Part shown: positions 16,422 through 25,272 of the stretch, piece after piece
Layout: each line of letters starts with the position of its first letter
Numbering within the stretch: the first letter of the stretch is position 1
From: Yeosuana sp043876835
GTDB lineage: Bacteria; Bacteroidota; Bacteroidia; Flavobacteriales; Flavobacteriaceae
Direction: 5' to 3'
Length of the DNA: 64,000 bases
Assembly (NCBI RefSeq): GCF_043876835.1
Contig: NZ_JBAWJZ010000003.1
Location: forward strand, 186,001-250,000
Position numbers and translations under genes: made by a program
Notes under the pieces: model-generated
The model's input: the letters and a program-made list of their open reading frames with translations, nothing else
What the model was told of the DNA's origin: nothing
The model's database searches: none

Positions 16422-19064
16422 ATGAAGAAAATATTAAAAATCACCGGAATTTCTTTACTAAGTATTATCATTTTGTTGATTATTGCTCCGTTTTTATTCC
16501 AATCGCAAATCAAGAATATGATTAAAGAACTTATCAATGATAATGTTAATGCTCATGTTGAATTTGCTGATGTTAGCTTAAGTTTTTTGAGAAACTTCCC
16601 TAAAGCAAGCGTAACGGTAAGCGATTTAAAAATCACCAATTTTGAACCTTTTAAAGACGAAACCTTAGTTTCTGTTAAAGATATTTCTTTTACTATGTCA
16701 ATAAAAGAATTGTTTAAAAATGCAGATGAAGAACCTATCATTATAAACTCTATTTCAGTTGATGAGGCCATGTTAACCTTAAAAACAGATGCCTTAGGAA
16801 ACACCAATTACGATATTGCAAAAACTGATGAAACTACTAATGAATCGGCCACTAAAAGCAGTAATTTTTCATTAGATATTAAAGATTACAGTATAAAAAA
16901 TAGTGCTCTTACTTATATTGATGAGGCTTCAAAAATGAAAATTTATCTGTCTGAATTAAATCATGAAGGTAAAGGAATTTTCTCTGCAGATAAATCAGAA
17001 TTAGATACAAAAAGTGATGCTCACATAAGTTTTTCTATGGATAGCACTAACTATTTAAACAATAACTCCATAAAATTAGATGCCTTAATTGGACTTGATT
17101 TAACAAACAGTGTTTATGCGTTTAAAGAAAACAAAGGTTATATTAATCAATTACCAATAGAGTTTAATGGTTTTGTTAAAATGCTAGAGAACTCTCAAGA
17201 AGTTGACATCACGTTTGAAAATCCCGGTTCTACTTTTAAAGACTTTTTAGCTGTAATTCCTGAAGCATATTCAAAAAATATTGAAAATGTTGAAACCACT
17301 GGTAACTTTAAAATTAAAGGTGTCATAAAAGGAATCGTTTCAGAAGAAACCATTCCAACCTTAAATATTAATATTGCATCAAATAATGCATCTTTTAAGT
17401 ATCCAGATTTACCAAAACGTGTTGAAAACATAAACATCAACACATCTATAAAAAACACTACTGGTAACGTTGATGACACTTATGTAAATATTAATGCTCT
17501 AGATTTTAAGATTGACCAAGATGTTTTTAAATCGTCTGCAACTATTAAAAACCTAACTGGCAACATGCTAGTTAACGCTAATATAGATGGCACGTTAAAC
17601 CTTGCAAATATTTCAAAAGCTTATCCTATTGAATTAGAAAATGGGTTAAGTGGCATTTTAAAGGCAAAAATCAATACTGCTTTTGATATGGATGCGATTG
17701 AAACCAATGCGTATGCACGTATTAAAAATAGTGGCTCTATGAGCTTAAGTGGTTTTAATTTCTCTTCGGAATCGTTAGCAAATCCAATTCAAATTTCTGA
17801 AGCAAAAATAACCTTTAATCCTGAAAATGTAACATTAAATCAGTTCAATGCAAAAACTGGAACTAGCGATTTAAATGCTACTGGAAGTATTAAAGGATTA
17901 TTAGGATTTATATTAAGTGATAAACCGCTACAAGGTAATTTCAATTTAAATTCAAACACATTTGCTATAAGTGATTTTATGACTGATGAACAACCAAAAA
18001 CTACAGAAACCAAACCTTCTACAACTGAATCACTTAAAATTCCAGCCTTTTTAGATTGCACAATTAACGCCCAAGCTAATACCGTTAAGTATGATAATTT
18101 ACAACTTAAAAATGTAAAAGGTACTTTAATTGTTAAAGACGAGCAGGTGATTTTACAAAATTTAACCTCTAATCTTTTTGATGGCCAATTGGCAGTTACT
18201 GGTTTAGTGTCAACAAAAACAGATACTCCTACTTTCAATATGGATTTAGGTATTAAGAGTTTTGATATTGCGCAATCCTTTCAAGGTTTTGAATTATTAC
18301 AAAATATAGCGCCAATTGCTAAAGCCATTCAAGGAAAATTAAATACTGAAATTAATTTAAAAGGTAATTTAGGTGACGATTTCACTCCTAACTTAAACTC
18401 ATTATCAGGCGGTGCTTTGGCAGAAGTTTTATCATCGACCATTAACCCATTAAACGCTGAAGTTTTAAATAAGCTGGGAAGTGCTTTAAATTTTGTTGAT
18501 TTTAAAAAATTAGACCTGAATGATTTGAAAACCAAATTTGAATTTAGTGATGGTAAAGTGAGTGTAAAACCTTTTCATATTAAATATCAAGACATTGACA
18601 TAGAGGTTTCAGGAAATCATAATTTTGATAAAACCCTATCATACAATGCAGTTTTTAATGTGCCTGCTAAGTATTTAGGCAGTGAAGTCAATCGTTTAAT
18701 TGGAAAAATTGATGAGGCCTCAACTAATAGCATTTCTATTCCTGTAACAGCTAATATTACCGGAACATACACAAACCCATCAGTTAAAACAGATTTAACA
18801 AGCGGTGTTTCAAACCTTACCAGTCAATTGGTTGAAATTGAAAAACAAAAACTTTTAAATCAAGGTAAAAGCAAAGTAAACGATTTACTTAGCGGATTGA
18901 TTGGGGGAAATACAAAAACAACCGAAACCCAAAGCACAGAGACAAAAACAGCTCAAACAGATTCTACCAAAACAACAACAGGCAGCACTGTTCAAAGTGA
19001 AATTAAAAACGCACTTGGAGGGTTGTTAAGTGGCAAGAAAAAGAAAAAAGATACGGTTAACTAG
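16422..19064 (+). CDS. AsmA-family inner-membrane/periplasmic protein
   Basis: An 880-residue protein with a single N-terminal membrane anchor (residues about 7-27, ISLLSIIILLIIAPFLF) and a long periplasmic beta-rich body. The N-terminal region (ELINDNVNAHVEFADVSLSF) and the C-terminal region (SLSGGALAEVLSSTIN, LKTKFEFSDGKVSVKPF) match the AsmA/DUF748 group. Large members of that group are now seen as lipid-transport bridges or modulators of outer-membrane assembly. The last 50 residues are low-complexity Thr/Lys-rich. Its 3' end overlaps the convergent DUF2797 gene by 8 bases. Confidence 0.85.
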   Translation: MKKILKITGISLLSIIILLIIAPFLFQSQIKNMIKELINDNVNAHVEFADVSLSFLRNFPKASVTVSDLKITNFEPFKDETLVSVKDISFTMSIKELFKNADEEPIIINSISVDEAMLTLKTDALGNTNYDIAKTDETTNESATKSSNFSLDIKDYSIKNSALTYIDEASKMKIYLSELNHEGKGIFSADKSELDTKSDAHISFSMDSTNYLNNNSIKLDALIGLDLTNSVYAFKENKGYINQLPIEFNGFVKMLENSQEVDITFENPGSTFKDFLAVIPEAYSKNIENVETTGNFKIKGVIKGIVSEETIPTLNINIASNNASFKYPDLPKRVENININTSIKNTTGNVDDTYVNINALDFKIDQDVFKSSATIKNLTGNMLVNANIDGTLNLANISKAYPIELENGLSGILKAKINTAFDMDAIETNAYARIKNSGSMSLSGFNFSSESLANPIQISEAKITFNPENVTLNQFNAKTGTSDLNATGSIKGLLGFILSDKPLQGNFNLNSNTFAISDFMTDEQPKTTETKPSTTESLKIPAFLDCTINAQANTVKYDNLQLKNVKGTLIVKDEQVILQNLTSNLFDGQLAVTGLVSTKTDTPTFNMDLGIKSFDIAQSFQGFELLQNIAPIAKAIQGKLNTEINLKGNLGDDFTPNLNSLSGGALAEVLSSTINPLNAEVLNKLGSALNFVDFKKLDLNDLKTKFEFSDGKVSVKPFHIKYQDIDIEVSGNHNFDKTLSYNAVFNVPAKYLGSEVNRLIGKIDEASTNSISIPVTANITGTYTNPSVKTDLTSGVSNLTSQLVEIEKQKLLNQGKSKVNDLLSGLIGGNTKTTETQSTETKTAQTDSTKTTTGSTVQSEIKNALGGLLSGKKKKKDTVN

Positions 19065-19854
19065 GAAAACTAATTTTTACATATAACCCTTCATTTCCGC
19101 GAATATTAAAAACGGTATTGTCATCAAAAATGAGGTATTGTCCTTTAATACCGACCAATTTTCCGGTATATTCTTTTTCTTTCTCCAAATTTAAACTATT
19201 AGGTTTTACAGGATATTTATTTACAGGAAAATCTAAATTAGTTTCAGTATTGGTTTCTATAAAATAGTCTTTAGCTTCATCAGGAATATATTGTTTCAAG
19301 CGTTCGCGCCATTCTACCAAATCTTCATCCTTAATATCATTTTTCAACATGGCTCTCCAATTGGTTTTATCAGACACATAGTCTTTCAAAGCAACTTCGG
19401 TAATTCCTGCTAGGTATCTGTTTGGCACTTCAACAATCTCAATAGCTTCATGAGCACCTTGGTCTATCCATCGTGTTGGCACCTGGCTTTTTCTGGTTAC
19501 TCCAACTTTTACATTACTTGAATTAGCCAAATACACAATATGAGGTTGTAACTGAACCTTTTTTTCATATTCTAAATCACGGTCTTCCTTATCTAAATGA
19601 GCTGTACTTAATTCTGGACGCATTATCCAATCTGCCGCTTGTGGAATTTCATAAAAACAACTTTTACAAAACCCTTGTCTGTATATAGGTTTATCCAGAC
19701 CACAGTTTAAACATTGGTATTTAACAAATTGAATGGTAATGGTTTTATCTAACAACTGATTCATACTTATAAAATCATTTTCAAACACCAAATAGTATTG
19801 AATAGGTTGAGAAAGTTCAGATTCCATTTTTGTTAAAACGCCTTCAAAAGTCAT
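19057..19854 (-). CDS. DUF2797 zinc-motif protein
   Basis: A 265-residue cytoplasmic protein of unknown function. A four-cysteine zinc-type motif, C48-x2-C51 and C63-x2-C66 (CLNCG, CKSCF), is followed by the conserved stretches HIVYLANSSNVKVGVTR and VPTRWIDQGA, which resemble a GIY-YIG-like nucleic-acid-binding core. This combination is typical of DUF2797. The C-terminal part contains a small beta region GIKGQYLIFDDNTVFN. It is divergent from the GH3-like gene across 42 bases and overlaps the AsmA-like gene at its 3' end. No enzymatic role is established from sequence. Confidence 0.82.
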   Translation of the reverse strand: MTFEGVLTKMESELSQPIQYYLVFENDFISMNQLLDKTITIQFVKYQCLNCGLDKPIYRQGFCKSCFYEIPQAADWIMRPELSTAHLDKEDRDLEYEKKVQLQPHIVYLANSSNVKVGVTRKSQVPTRWIDQGAHEAIEIVEVPNRYLAGITEVALKDYVSDKTNWRAMLKNDIKDEDLVEWRERLKQYIPDEAKDYFIETNTETNLDFPVNKYPVKPNSLNLEKEKEYTGKLVGIKGQYLIFDDNTVFNIRGNEGLYVKISFPS

Positions 19855-19870
19855 GAAAAAAAGTGTTATT

Positions 19871-19884
19871 TTTAAGATCTTAAA
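19871..19884. promoter_or_regulatory. 14-bp perfect palindrome in a divergent gap (candidate operator)
   Basis: TTTAAGATCTTAAA is a perfect palindrome in the 42-base gap between the divergent DUF2797 and GH3-like genes. Its position would allow one repressor to control both. It may also be chance in AT-rich sequence. Confidence 0.3.
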
Positions 19885-19896
19885 TATAACATAAAT

Positions 19897-21414
19897 ATGC
19901 CAATTGATTTAGTAAATTCTATTGCTTCTTGGTTTTTAAAAAAACGCTTTCATCAAATTGAATTGTTTTTAAAATATCCCAATGAAGTACAAAATGAATT
20001 ACTTCTAAACCTCATAGAGACTGCAAAAGATACTCAAATTGGCAAGAAATATGATTTTGCTTCTATAGAAAATTATGAAACATTTGCAGAACGCATCCCT
20101 GTTACAACATACGAAGAATATCAATATCTCATTGAAAGATCACGTAACGGAGAAACCAATATTTTTTGGCCTACACCCATAAAATGGTTTGCCAAATCTA
20201 GCGGGACTACAAACGCTAAAAGCAAGTTTATCCCTGTGAGTATGGAATCATTAGAAGATTGCCATTATGCTGCCGGAAAAGACTTATTATGCATGTATCT
20301 CAACAATAACGAGAACTCACAAATGTTTACAGGAAAAAGTTTGAGACTTGGTGGAAGCAAAGAATTGTACAGAGAAAACGGCACTGTATTTGGAGATTTA
20401 TCGGCTATTTTAATTGACAATATGCCTCTTTGGGCAGAATTTAGTAGTACTCCCAGCAGCAAAGTCTCTCTAATGAGTGATTGGGAATATAAAATGCAAG
20501 CTATTGTTGATGAAACCAGAAATGAAAATGTAACTAGTTTAACAGGCGTTCCTTCGTGGATGCTTGTTTTGCTTCATAATGTTTTAGAAACAACAGGTAA
20601 AAACAATTTATTTGATATTTGGCCAAATTTAGAAGTATATTTTCATGGCGGTGTTAGCTTTACGCCTTATAAAGATCAGTATAAAAAAATACTCCCAAAT
20701 TCAGATTTTAAGTATTACGAAATTTATAATGCATCTGAAGGATTTTTTGCAATTCAAGACCAAAACAATTCAAGTGAGTTATTACTCATGCTGGATTACG
20801 GTATATTTTACGAGTTTATTCCTATGGATACTTATGGAACTAAAGATCAAAAAGTGATTCCTTTAAGTGATGTGAAATTAAATAAAAACTATGCACTCAT
20901 TATAACTACTAATTCTGGTTTATGGCGTTATAAAATTGGTGATACTATTCGTTTTACTTCCATAAATCCCTATAGAATTAAAGTTTCTGGGCGCACAAAA
21001 CATCATATAAATGTATTTGGTGAAGAACTTATTATTGAAAATGCAGAAGAAGCATTAAAAAAAGTATGCAAAAAAACGAATGCCGAAATTGTAGATTATA
21101 CAGCTGCTCCTATTTTTATGAAAGGTAAAGAAAAAGGCGCGCATGAATGGATTATTGAATTTAAAACACCACCAAAAGATATTGATTACTTTAATGAATT
21201 ATTTGACAATGCACTTAAGTCTTTAAACTCTGACTATGAAGCGAAACGATACAACAACATTACGCTAAATAAACCAGCAATTCATATTGGAAGAAAAAAT
21301 CTTTTTTATGATTGGTTAAAGCAAAACAATAAACTTGGTGGACAACATAAAGTACCAAGACTTTCAAACACCAGGGATTATATCGATGAACTGCTAAGGT
21401 TGAATATTAGCTAA
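19897..21414 (+). CDS. GH3 family adenylate-forming enzyme
   Basis: A 505-residue protein of the GH3 superfamily, best known in plants as auxin/jasmonate-amino-acid synthetases but also widespread in Bacteroidota with unknown substrates. The ATP-binding motif KSSGTTNAKSKFIP starts at residue 100. Other family stretches are LTGVPSWMLVLL, YNASEGFFAIQD, LITTNSGLWRYKIGDTI and KVSGRTKHHINVFGEELI. The length and domain order are complete. The enzyme should activate a carboxylate as an acyl-adenylate and couple it to an amine or other acceptor. No pathway genes adjoin it. Confidence 0.88.
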   Translation: MPIDLVNSIASWFLKKRFHQIELFLKYPNEVQNELLLNLIETAKDTQIGKKYDFASIENYETFAERIPVTTYEEYQYLIERSRNGETNIFWPTPIKWFAKSSGTTNAKSKFIPVSMESLEDCHYAAGKDLLCMYLNNNENSQMFTGKSLRLGGSKELYRENGTVFGDLSAILIDNMPLWAEFSSTPSSKVSLMSDWEYKMQAIVDETRNENVTSLTGVPSWMLVLLHNVLETTGKNNLFDIWPNLEVYFHGGVSFTPYKDQYKKILPNSDFKYYEIYNASEGFFAIQDQNNSSELLLMLDYGIFYEFIPMDTYGTKDQKVIPLSDVKLNKNYALIITTNSGLWRYKIGDTIRFTSINPYRIKVSGRTKHHINVFGEELIIENAEEALKKVCKKTNAEIVDYTAAPIFMKGKEKGAHEWIIEFKTPPKDIDYFNELFDNALKSLNSDYEAKRYNNITLNKPAIHIGRKNLFYDWLKQNNKLGGQHKVPRLSNTRDYIDELLRLNIS

Positions 21415-21589
21415 TTTCCGTTAATCGAACAATTATGTTTTTTTAAGTTTTTCAACGCTTTTTATATAGCATTAATCTAAAATTATTAAAAATATTTTGT
21501 GCAGTAATTAATTAGAAATACTTTTAAAAAATAATACAAGCATACATATTAAAAACTAGCATATCCATTATTAATTAACATCCATAAAT

Positions 21590-21620
21590 AAAAAACCACT
21601 CTAAATTAGAGTGGTTTTTT
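21590..21620. terminator. Bidirectional rho-independent terminator
   Basis: A 14-bp perfect stem (AAAAAACCACTCTA paired with TAGAGTGGTTTTTT) with a 3-base loop lies between the convergent GH3-like and clpX genes. T-runs are built into both sides, so it should stop both transcripts. Confidence 0.9.
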
Positions 21621-21644
21621 TATGTATTATATTCTAAAATGTAT

Positions 21645-22877
21645 TTAAGAAACCGCTTTTAACTTTTTAATAGTTGTTTTTGATATTTTATCTTCAGCAT
21701 ACATTTTGGTTATATTCAATTTCTTTTCATTACTGCTTGGTAATTCAAACATAGCATCAGTTAAAATTTCTTCGCATAATGAACGTAATCCTCTGGCTCC
21801 AAGTTTGTATTCAACGGCTTTGTTAACTATATAATCCAAGGCTCCATCGGTAATACTGAAATCAATATCATCCATTAAAAACAATTTTTTATATTGTTTA
21901 ATAATAGCATTTTTAGGCTCAGTAAGAATAGCACGAAGTGTTTTAGAATCTAACGGATCCATATATGTGAGCACTGGTAAACGTCCAATAATTTCTGGAA
22001 TTAAACCAAAATCCTTTAAATCTTTTGGAATAATATATTGAAGTAAATTATCTTTATCTACAACATCTTCAGATATTGAAGCACTATAACCAACAGCTTG
22101 CATATTTAATCTTCTTGAAATATGGCGTTCAATACCATCAAAAGCACCACCTGCAATAAATAAAATATTCTCAGTATTTACTTCTATAAATTTTTGGTCT
22201 GGATGTTTACGCCCACCTTTTGGTGGAACATTAACCACTGTACCTTCAAGAAGTTTTAATAAAGCTTGTTGCACACCTTCTCCAGAAACATCTCTGGTGA
22301 TAGATGGATTATCACTTTTGCGAGCAATTTTATCAATTTCATCAATAAAAACAATGCCTTTTTCTGCTTTTTCTAAATTATAATCGGCAGCCTGTAATAA
22401 TCTTGTTAAAATACTTTCTACATCTTCACCAACATAACCAGCTTCTGTTAAAACTGTAGCATCAACAATAGCCAATGGAACATTAAGCATTTTTGCAATT
22501 GTTTTTGCAATTAAAGTTTTACCTGTACCAGTTTGACCAACCATAACGATATTACTTTTTTGAATTTCAATATCATCATTGGTTTTAGGTTGCAATAAAC
22601 GTTTGTAGTGATTGTAAACAGCCACAGACATAACTTTTTTGGTCATGTCTTGACCAATAATATAGCCGTCAAGAAAATCTTTGATTTGCTGTGGTTTACG
22701 TAATTTTAATTCTGCAAATAAATCACTGCTGTCTGTTTGCTTCGATTCTTCAATAACAATACCATGCGCCTGCTCAATACATCTATCACATATATGCGCA
22801 TCTAATCCTGCTATTAATAAATTCGTTTCGGGTTTTTTTCTACCACAAAATGAACATTCTAATTCTTCTTTTGCCAT
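21645..22877 (-). CDS. clpX: ATP-dependent Clp protease ATP-binding subunit ClpX
   Basis: A 410-residue AAA+ unfoldase that feeds tagged proteins to ClpP. The N-terminal zinc-binding domain has C8, C11, C30 and C33 (CSFCG, CDRC). Walker A is GQTGTGKT (114-121), followed by Walker B in GIVFIDEIDKIAR, the pore motif GYVGEDVES and the sensor-2 motif LGARGLRSL. The length is normal. It lies 75 bases downstream of clpP on the same strand, so the two are probably co-transcribed, clpP first. Confidence 0.97.
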   Translation of the reverse strand: MAKEELECSFCGRKKPETNLLIAGLDAHICDRCIEQAHGIVIEESKQTDSSDLFAELKLRKPQQIKDFLDGYIIGQDMTKKVMSVAVYNHYKRLLQPKTNDDIEIQKSNIVMVGQTGTGKTLIAKTIAKMLNVPLAIVDATVLTEAGYVGEDVESILTRLLQAADYNLEKAEKGIVFIDEIDKIARKSDNPSITRDVSGEGVQQALLKLLEGTVVNVPPKGGRKHPDQKFIEVNTENILFIAGGAFDGIERHISRRLNMQAVGYSASISEDVVDKDNLLQYIIPKDLKDFGLIPEIIGRLPVLTYMDPLDSKTLRAILTEPKNAIIKQYKKLFLMDDIDFSITDGALDYIVNKAVEYKLGARGLRSLCEEILTDAMFELPSSNEKKLNITKMYAEDKISKTTIKKLKAVS

Positions 22878-22952
22878 TAATATTTAATCTATTTTTGGAA
22901 CAAAAAATTATAAATCCCTCTATAACAATTCGTTAAAATTACAATTTTTTAT

Positions 22953-23627
22953 TTAATTACGAGCTAAAATCTCGTCAATCATGCCATATTCCTTGGCTTT
23001 ATCGGCTTTCATCCAATAATCTCTATCACTATCTTCGTACACTTTGTCGTAGTCTTGACCAGTATGCTTACTAATTATTTTATAAAGTTCTTCTTTTAAA
23101 ATAAGTATTTCCCTTGCTGTAATTTCAATATCACTTGCTTGACCTTGAGCTCCTCCAAGTGGTTGGTGAATCATCACTCTTGAGTGTGTTAATCCACTTC
23201 GCTTTCCATGAGCTCCTGCACATAACAGCACTGCTCCCATTGATGCTGCCATTCCTGTACAGATTGTTGCCACATCAGGTTTTATAAACTGCATGGTATC
23301 ATAAATACCTAAACCTGCATACACACTTCCACCTGGAGAGTTAATGTACATTTGAATATCTTTTGATGCATCAACACTTTCTAAAAACAATAATTGGGCC
23401 TGAACTATATTGGCAATATTGTCGTTAATTCCTGTTCCTAAAAAAAGAATACGATCCATCATTAAACGTGAAAAAACATCTAATTGAGATATATTTAACT
23501 GGCGCTCTTCAATAATATAAGGCGTCATGTTTGATGGGTACATGCTACTCACAATTTTATTGTAATAAGTACTACTAATCCCTTGATCTTTTATGGCGAA
23601 TTTTTCAAATTCCTTTGCGTAATCCAT
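22953..23627 (-). CDS. clpP: ATP-dependent Clp protease proteolytic subunit ClpP
   Basis: A 224-residue serine peptidase that forms the two-ring Clp chamber. The catalytic serine S129 is in GMAASMGAVLL and the histidine H154 in RVMIHQPLGGAQG; the third residue is an Asp/Asn in the DRDYWMKADKAKEYG region. The motif NSPGGSVYAGLGIYD is also present. The start is ATG 23627. It sits between tig and clpX, all on the minus strand, the classic tig-clpP-clpX order. The 178-base gap from tig is filled with inverted repeats, so clpP may have its own control. Confidence 0.97.
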   Translation of the reverse strand: MDYAKEFEKFAIKDQGISSTYYNKIVSSMYPSNMTPYIIEERQLNISQLDVFSRLMMDRILFLGTGINDNIANIVQAQLLFLESVDASKDIQMYINSPGGSVYAGLGIYDTMQFIKPDVATICTGMAASMGAVLLCAGAHGKRSGLTHSRVMIHQPLGGAQGQASDIEITAREILILKEELYKIISKHTGQDYDKVYEDSDRDYWMKADKAKEYGMIDEILARN

Positions 23628-23658
23628 TGTTGTATTTTAATATTATACTTGAGTTGAA

Positions 23659-23678
23659 ATCCTGATTTCATTCAGGAT
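23659..23678. repeat. Short inverted repeat in the clpP leader region
   Basis: ATCCTGA and its complement TCAGGAT are separated by 6 bases, about 30 bases upstream of the clpP start. A hairpin here would lie in the 5' leader of clpP mRNA if transcription starts further upstream. Confidence 0.5.
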
Positions 23679-23681
23679 AGT

Positions 23682-23730
23682 AAAATCTTAATTATGAAAA
23701 TTAAAAAACCTTTTTCATAATTAAGATTTT
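23682..23730. repeat. Perfect 19-bp inverted repeat between tig and clpP
   Basis: The arms 23682-23700 and 23712-23730 are perfectly complementary over 19 bases with an 11-base loop. The arms are AT-rich and no T-run follows on the minus strand, so it is not a standard terminator. It may be an mRNA-stabilizing or attenuating hairpin ahead of clpP, or a large operator. Confidence 0.75.
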
Positions 23731-23739
23731 ATTTAAAAA

Positions 23740-23773
23740 TTAGGCGCTTAATTTATAAAAATTGAGCGCCTAA
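23740..23773 (-). terminator. Probable terminator of tig
   Basis: On the minus strand the 9-bp GC-rich stem TTAGGCGCT/AGCGCCTAA lies about 33 bases after the tig stop and is followed by TTTTTAAAT. It would end or attenuate the tig transcript before clpP. Confidence 0.65.
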
Positions 23774-23805
23774 ATATAAGGAATAATATTTTATTAATGT
23801 ACTGC

Positions 23806-25134
23806 TTATTTCTTACTATAAGCTTCTTTAACAAAATTTTCGTATGTTACCTCTTTAACTTTCAAATTAGCTTTTTCCTTGTAAAGATTAAGTAACTTTT
23901 GGCTAATAAGTTGCTCTGAAATTCTACGAGCTTCATCTTGATTAGATAATACTCGAGCTGCGATATCATCCAATTCTTTTTCTGAAGGATTTAATTGACC
24001 AAATTGAGCCATTTGAACTTTAATCATTTGCTTGGTATGGCCTTTAATATCTTCAATGGTTATTTGGATATTATTTTCTGTGATCAACTTACCTTCAATT
24101 AATTGGTAACGTAAACTTTTTTCAGATTTTTCGTATTCTTCTTTAGCTTGGTCAATATCAAGAGGGTTTTCTCCAGAAGTTTGTAACCATTTTTGTAAAA
24201 ATTCTGCTGGTAAATCAAATTTTGTATTGTCAACTAAATATTCGGTTACATCATTTAATAACTTTTGATCTGCTTGTTGAACGAATTGCTTTTCAGCGTC
24301 TTCTTTGATTTTTGATTTTAATTCGGTAACAGATTTTACAACATCTTTACCAAAAAGTTTGTCAAATAAATCCTGATCTAAATCAGCAACTTCACGTTTG
24401 TTTATTTCGGTAATTGTAAAAGTTACAGGAATATCTAAACCATGTACTTTATCATGACCTACTTTTATAGCATGCATTAAATCATGCTCATCTTCATAAA
24501 GCCCTTTAGTTTGCAAAGAAATTGTATCTCCTACTTTTGCACCAATAAACTTTTTAGAAGTTGATTTTTCTTTAAATTTATCTAAAGTTAGAGTGATTGT
24601 ATTTTGAATTTCGTGCTCTTCGTTTTTATAAGTACCAGCTATTTCACTGTCTTTTTCAACAACTTCTTGTGATACTAATTTACCGTATTGTTTTTGTATA
24701 CTTTCAATTTGTTCATCAATCATTTTGTCATCAGCAATAATGTTGTATTGAGTGATAGCTTTTTTACCTTTTAATTCTACTTCAAACTCAGGAGCCAGAC
24801 CTAATTCAAATTCAAAAGAAAAACCATCGGCTTCCCAATCAATCATGTCTTGGGTTTTTGGTAATGGTTGCCCCAACACATCTAATTTTTCTTCGGTTAA
24901 ATATTTATTTAAAGCATCTTGCAATAATTTATTAACCTCATCAACAAGCACTGCTTTACCATATTGTTTTTTAACCATTCCCATTGGAACATGTCCTTTT
25001 CTAAAACCTGGTATATTGGCTGTTTTACGGTAATCTGTTAAGATTTTTTCTACTTTATCGCTATAATCTTCTTTAGCAATATCAACTTTCACTACAGCGT
25101 TTAACGCATCAAGGTTTTCTCTTGTAATATTCAT
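23806..25134 (-). CDS. tig: Trigger factor (ribosome-associated chaperone)
   Basis: A 442-residue chaperone that meets nascent chains at the ribosome exit tunnel. The N-terminal ribosome-binding domain has the signature region NIPGFRKGHVPMGMVKKQYG (the GFRxGxxP motif). A diverged peptidyl-prolyl isomerase-like middle domain and a helical C-terminal chaperone domain follow. I start at ATG 25134 (MNITRENLDALNAVV), the normal trigger-factor start. An upstream in-frame extension would add 38 residues of non-family sequence running through the promoter, so I reject it. It is first in a tig-clpP-clpX cluster linking folding and proteolysis. Confidence 0.95.
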   Translation of the reverse strand: MNITRENLDALNAVVKVDIAKEDYSDKVEKILTDYRKTANIPGFRKGHVPMGMVKKQYGKAVLVDEVNKLLQDALNKYLTEEKLDVLGQPLPKTQDMIDWEADGFSFEFELGLAPEFEVELKGKKAITQYNIIADDKMIDEQIESIQKQYGKLVSQEVVEKDSEIAGTYKNEEHEIQNTITLTLDKFKEKSTSKKFIGAKVGDTISLQTKGLYEDEHDLMHAIKVGHDKVHGLDIPVTFTITEINKREVADLDQDLFDKLFGKDVVKSVTELKSKIKEDAEKQFVQQADQKLLNDVTEYLVDNTKFDLPAEFLQKWLQTSGENPLDIDQAKEEYEKSEKSLRYQLIEGKLITENNIQITIEDIKGHTKQMIKVQMAQFGQLNPSEKELDDIAARVLSNQDEARRISEQLISQKLLNLYKEKANLKVKEVTYENFVKEAYSKK

Positions 25135-25210
25135 TTTTTTTCGTATGAAGCCCAAAAACGGGCATTTAACATATAAGTTGTTTAAAAACCAGCAATTTAT
25201 ATAACTAAAA

Positions 25211-25245
25211 TTGGGTTGCAAAAATATAATTTTTTTACAACCCAA
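25211..25245. promoter_or_regulatory. Inverted repeat overlapping the tig promoter (candidate operator)
   Basis: TTGGGTTG (25211-25218) and its complement CAACCCAA (25238-25245) flank the -7 box of the tig promoter and abut its TTTG element. This placement suits a repressor site or a stress-regulator site, but no known regulator motif is recognized. Confidence 0.4.
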
Positions 25246-25249
25246 CAAA
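25219..25249 (-). promoter_or_regulatory. Sigma-A-type promoter of tig
   Basis: On the minus strand TTTG (25246-25249), 19 bases and TATTTTTG (25219-25226) give an exact match to the Bacteroidota consensus. Transcription would start near 25212, about 78 bases before the tig ATG. Confidence 0.75.
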
Positions 25250-25272
25250 GTTTTTAACGCCTTGTGTTAAGG

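Noticed and set aside
17840..18238. 132-codon open frame on the minus strand inside the AsmA-like gene
   Set aside because: It is a shadow of the plus-strand coding sequence, with no signal, motif or promoter of its own.
25135..25248. N-terminal extension of trigger factor by 38 residues
   Set aside because: The extension reads through the promoter and inverted repeat and has no resemblance to trigger factors, while ATG 25134 gives the family's normal start.
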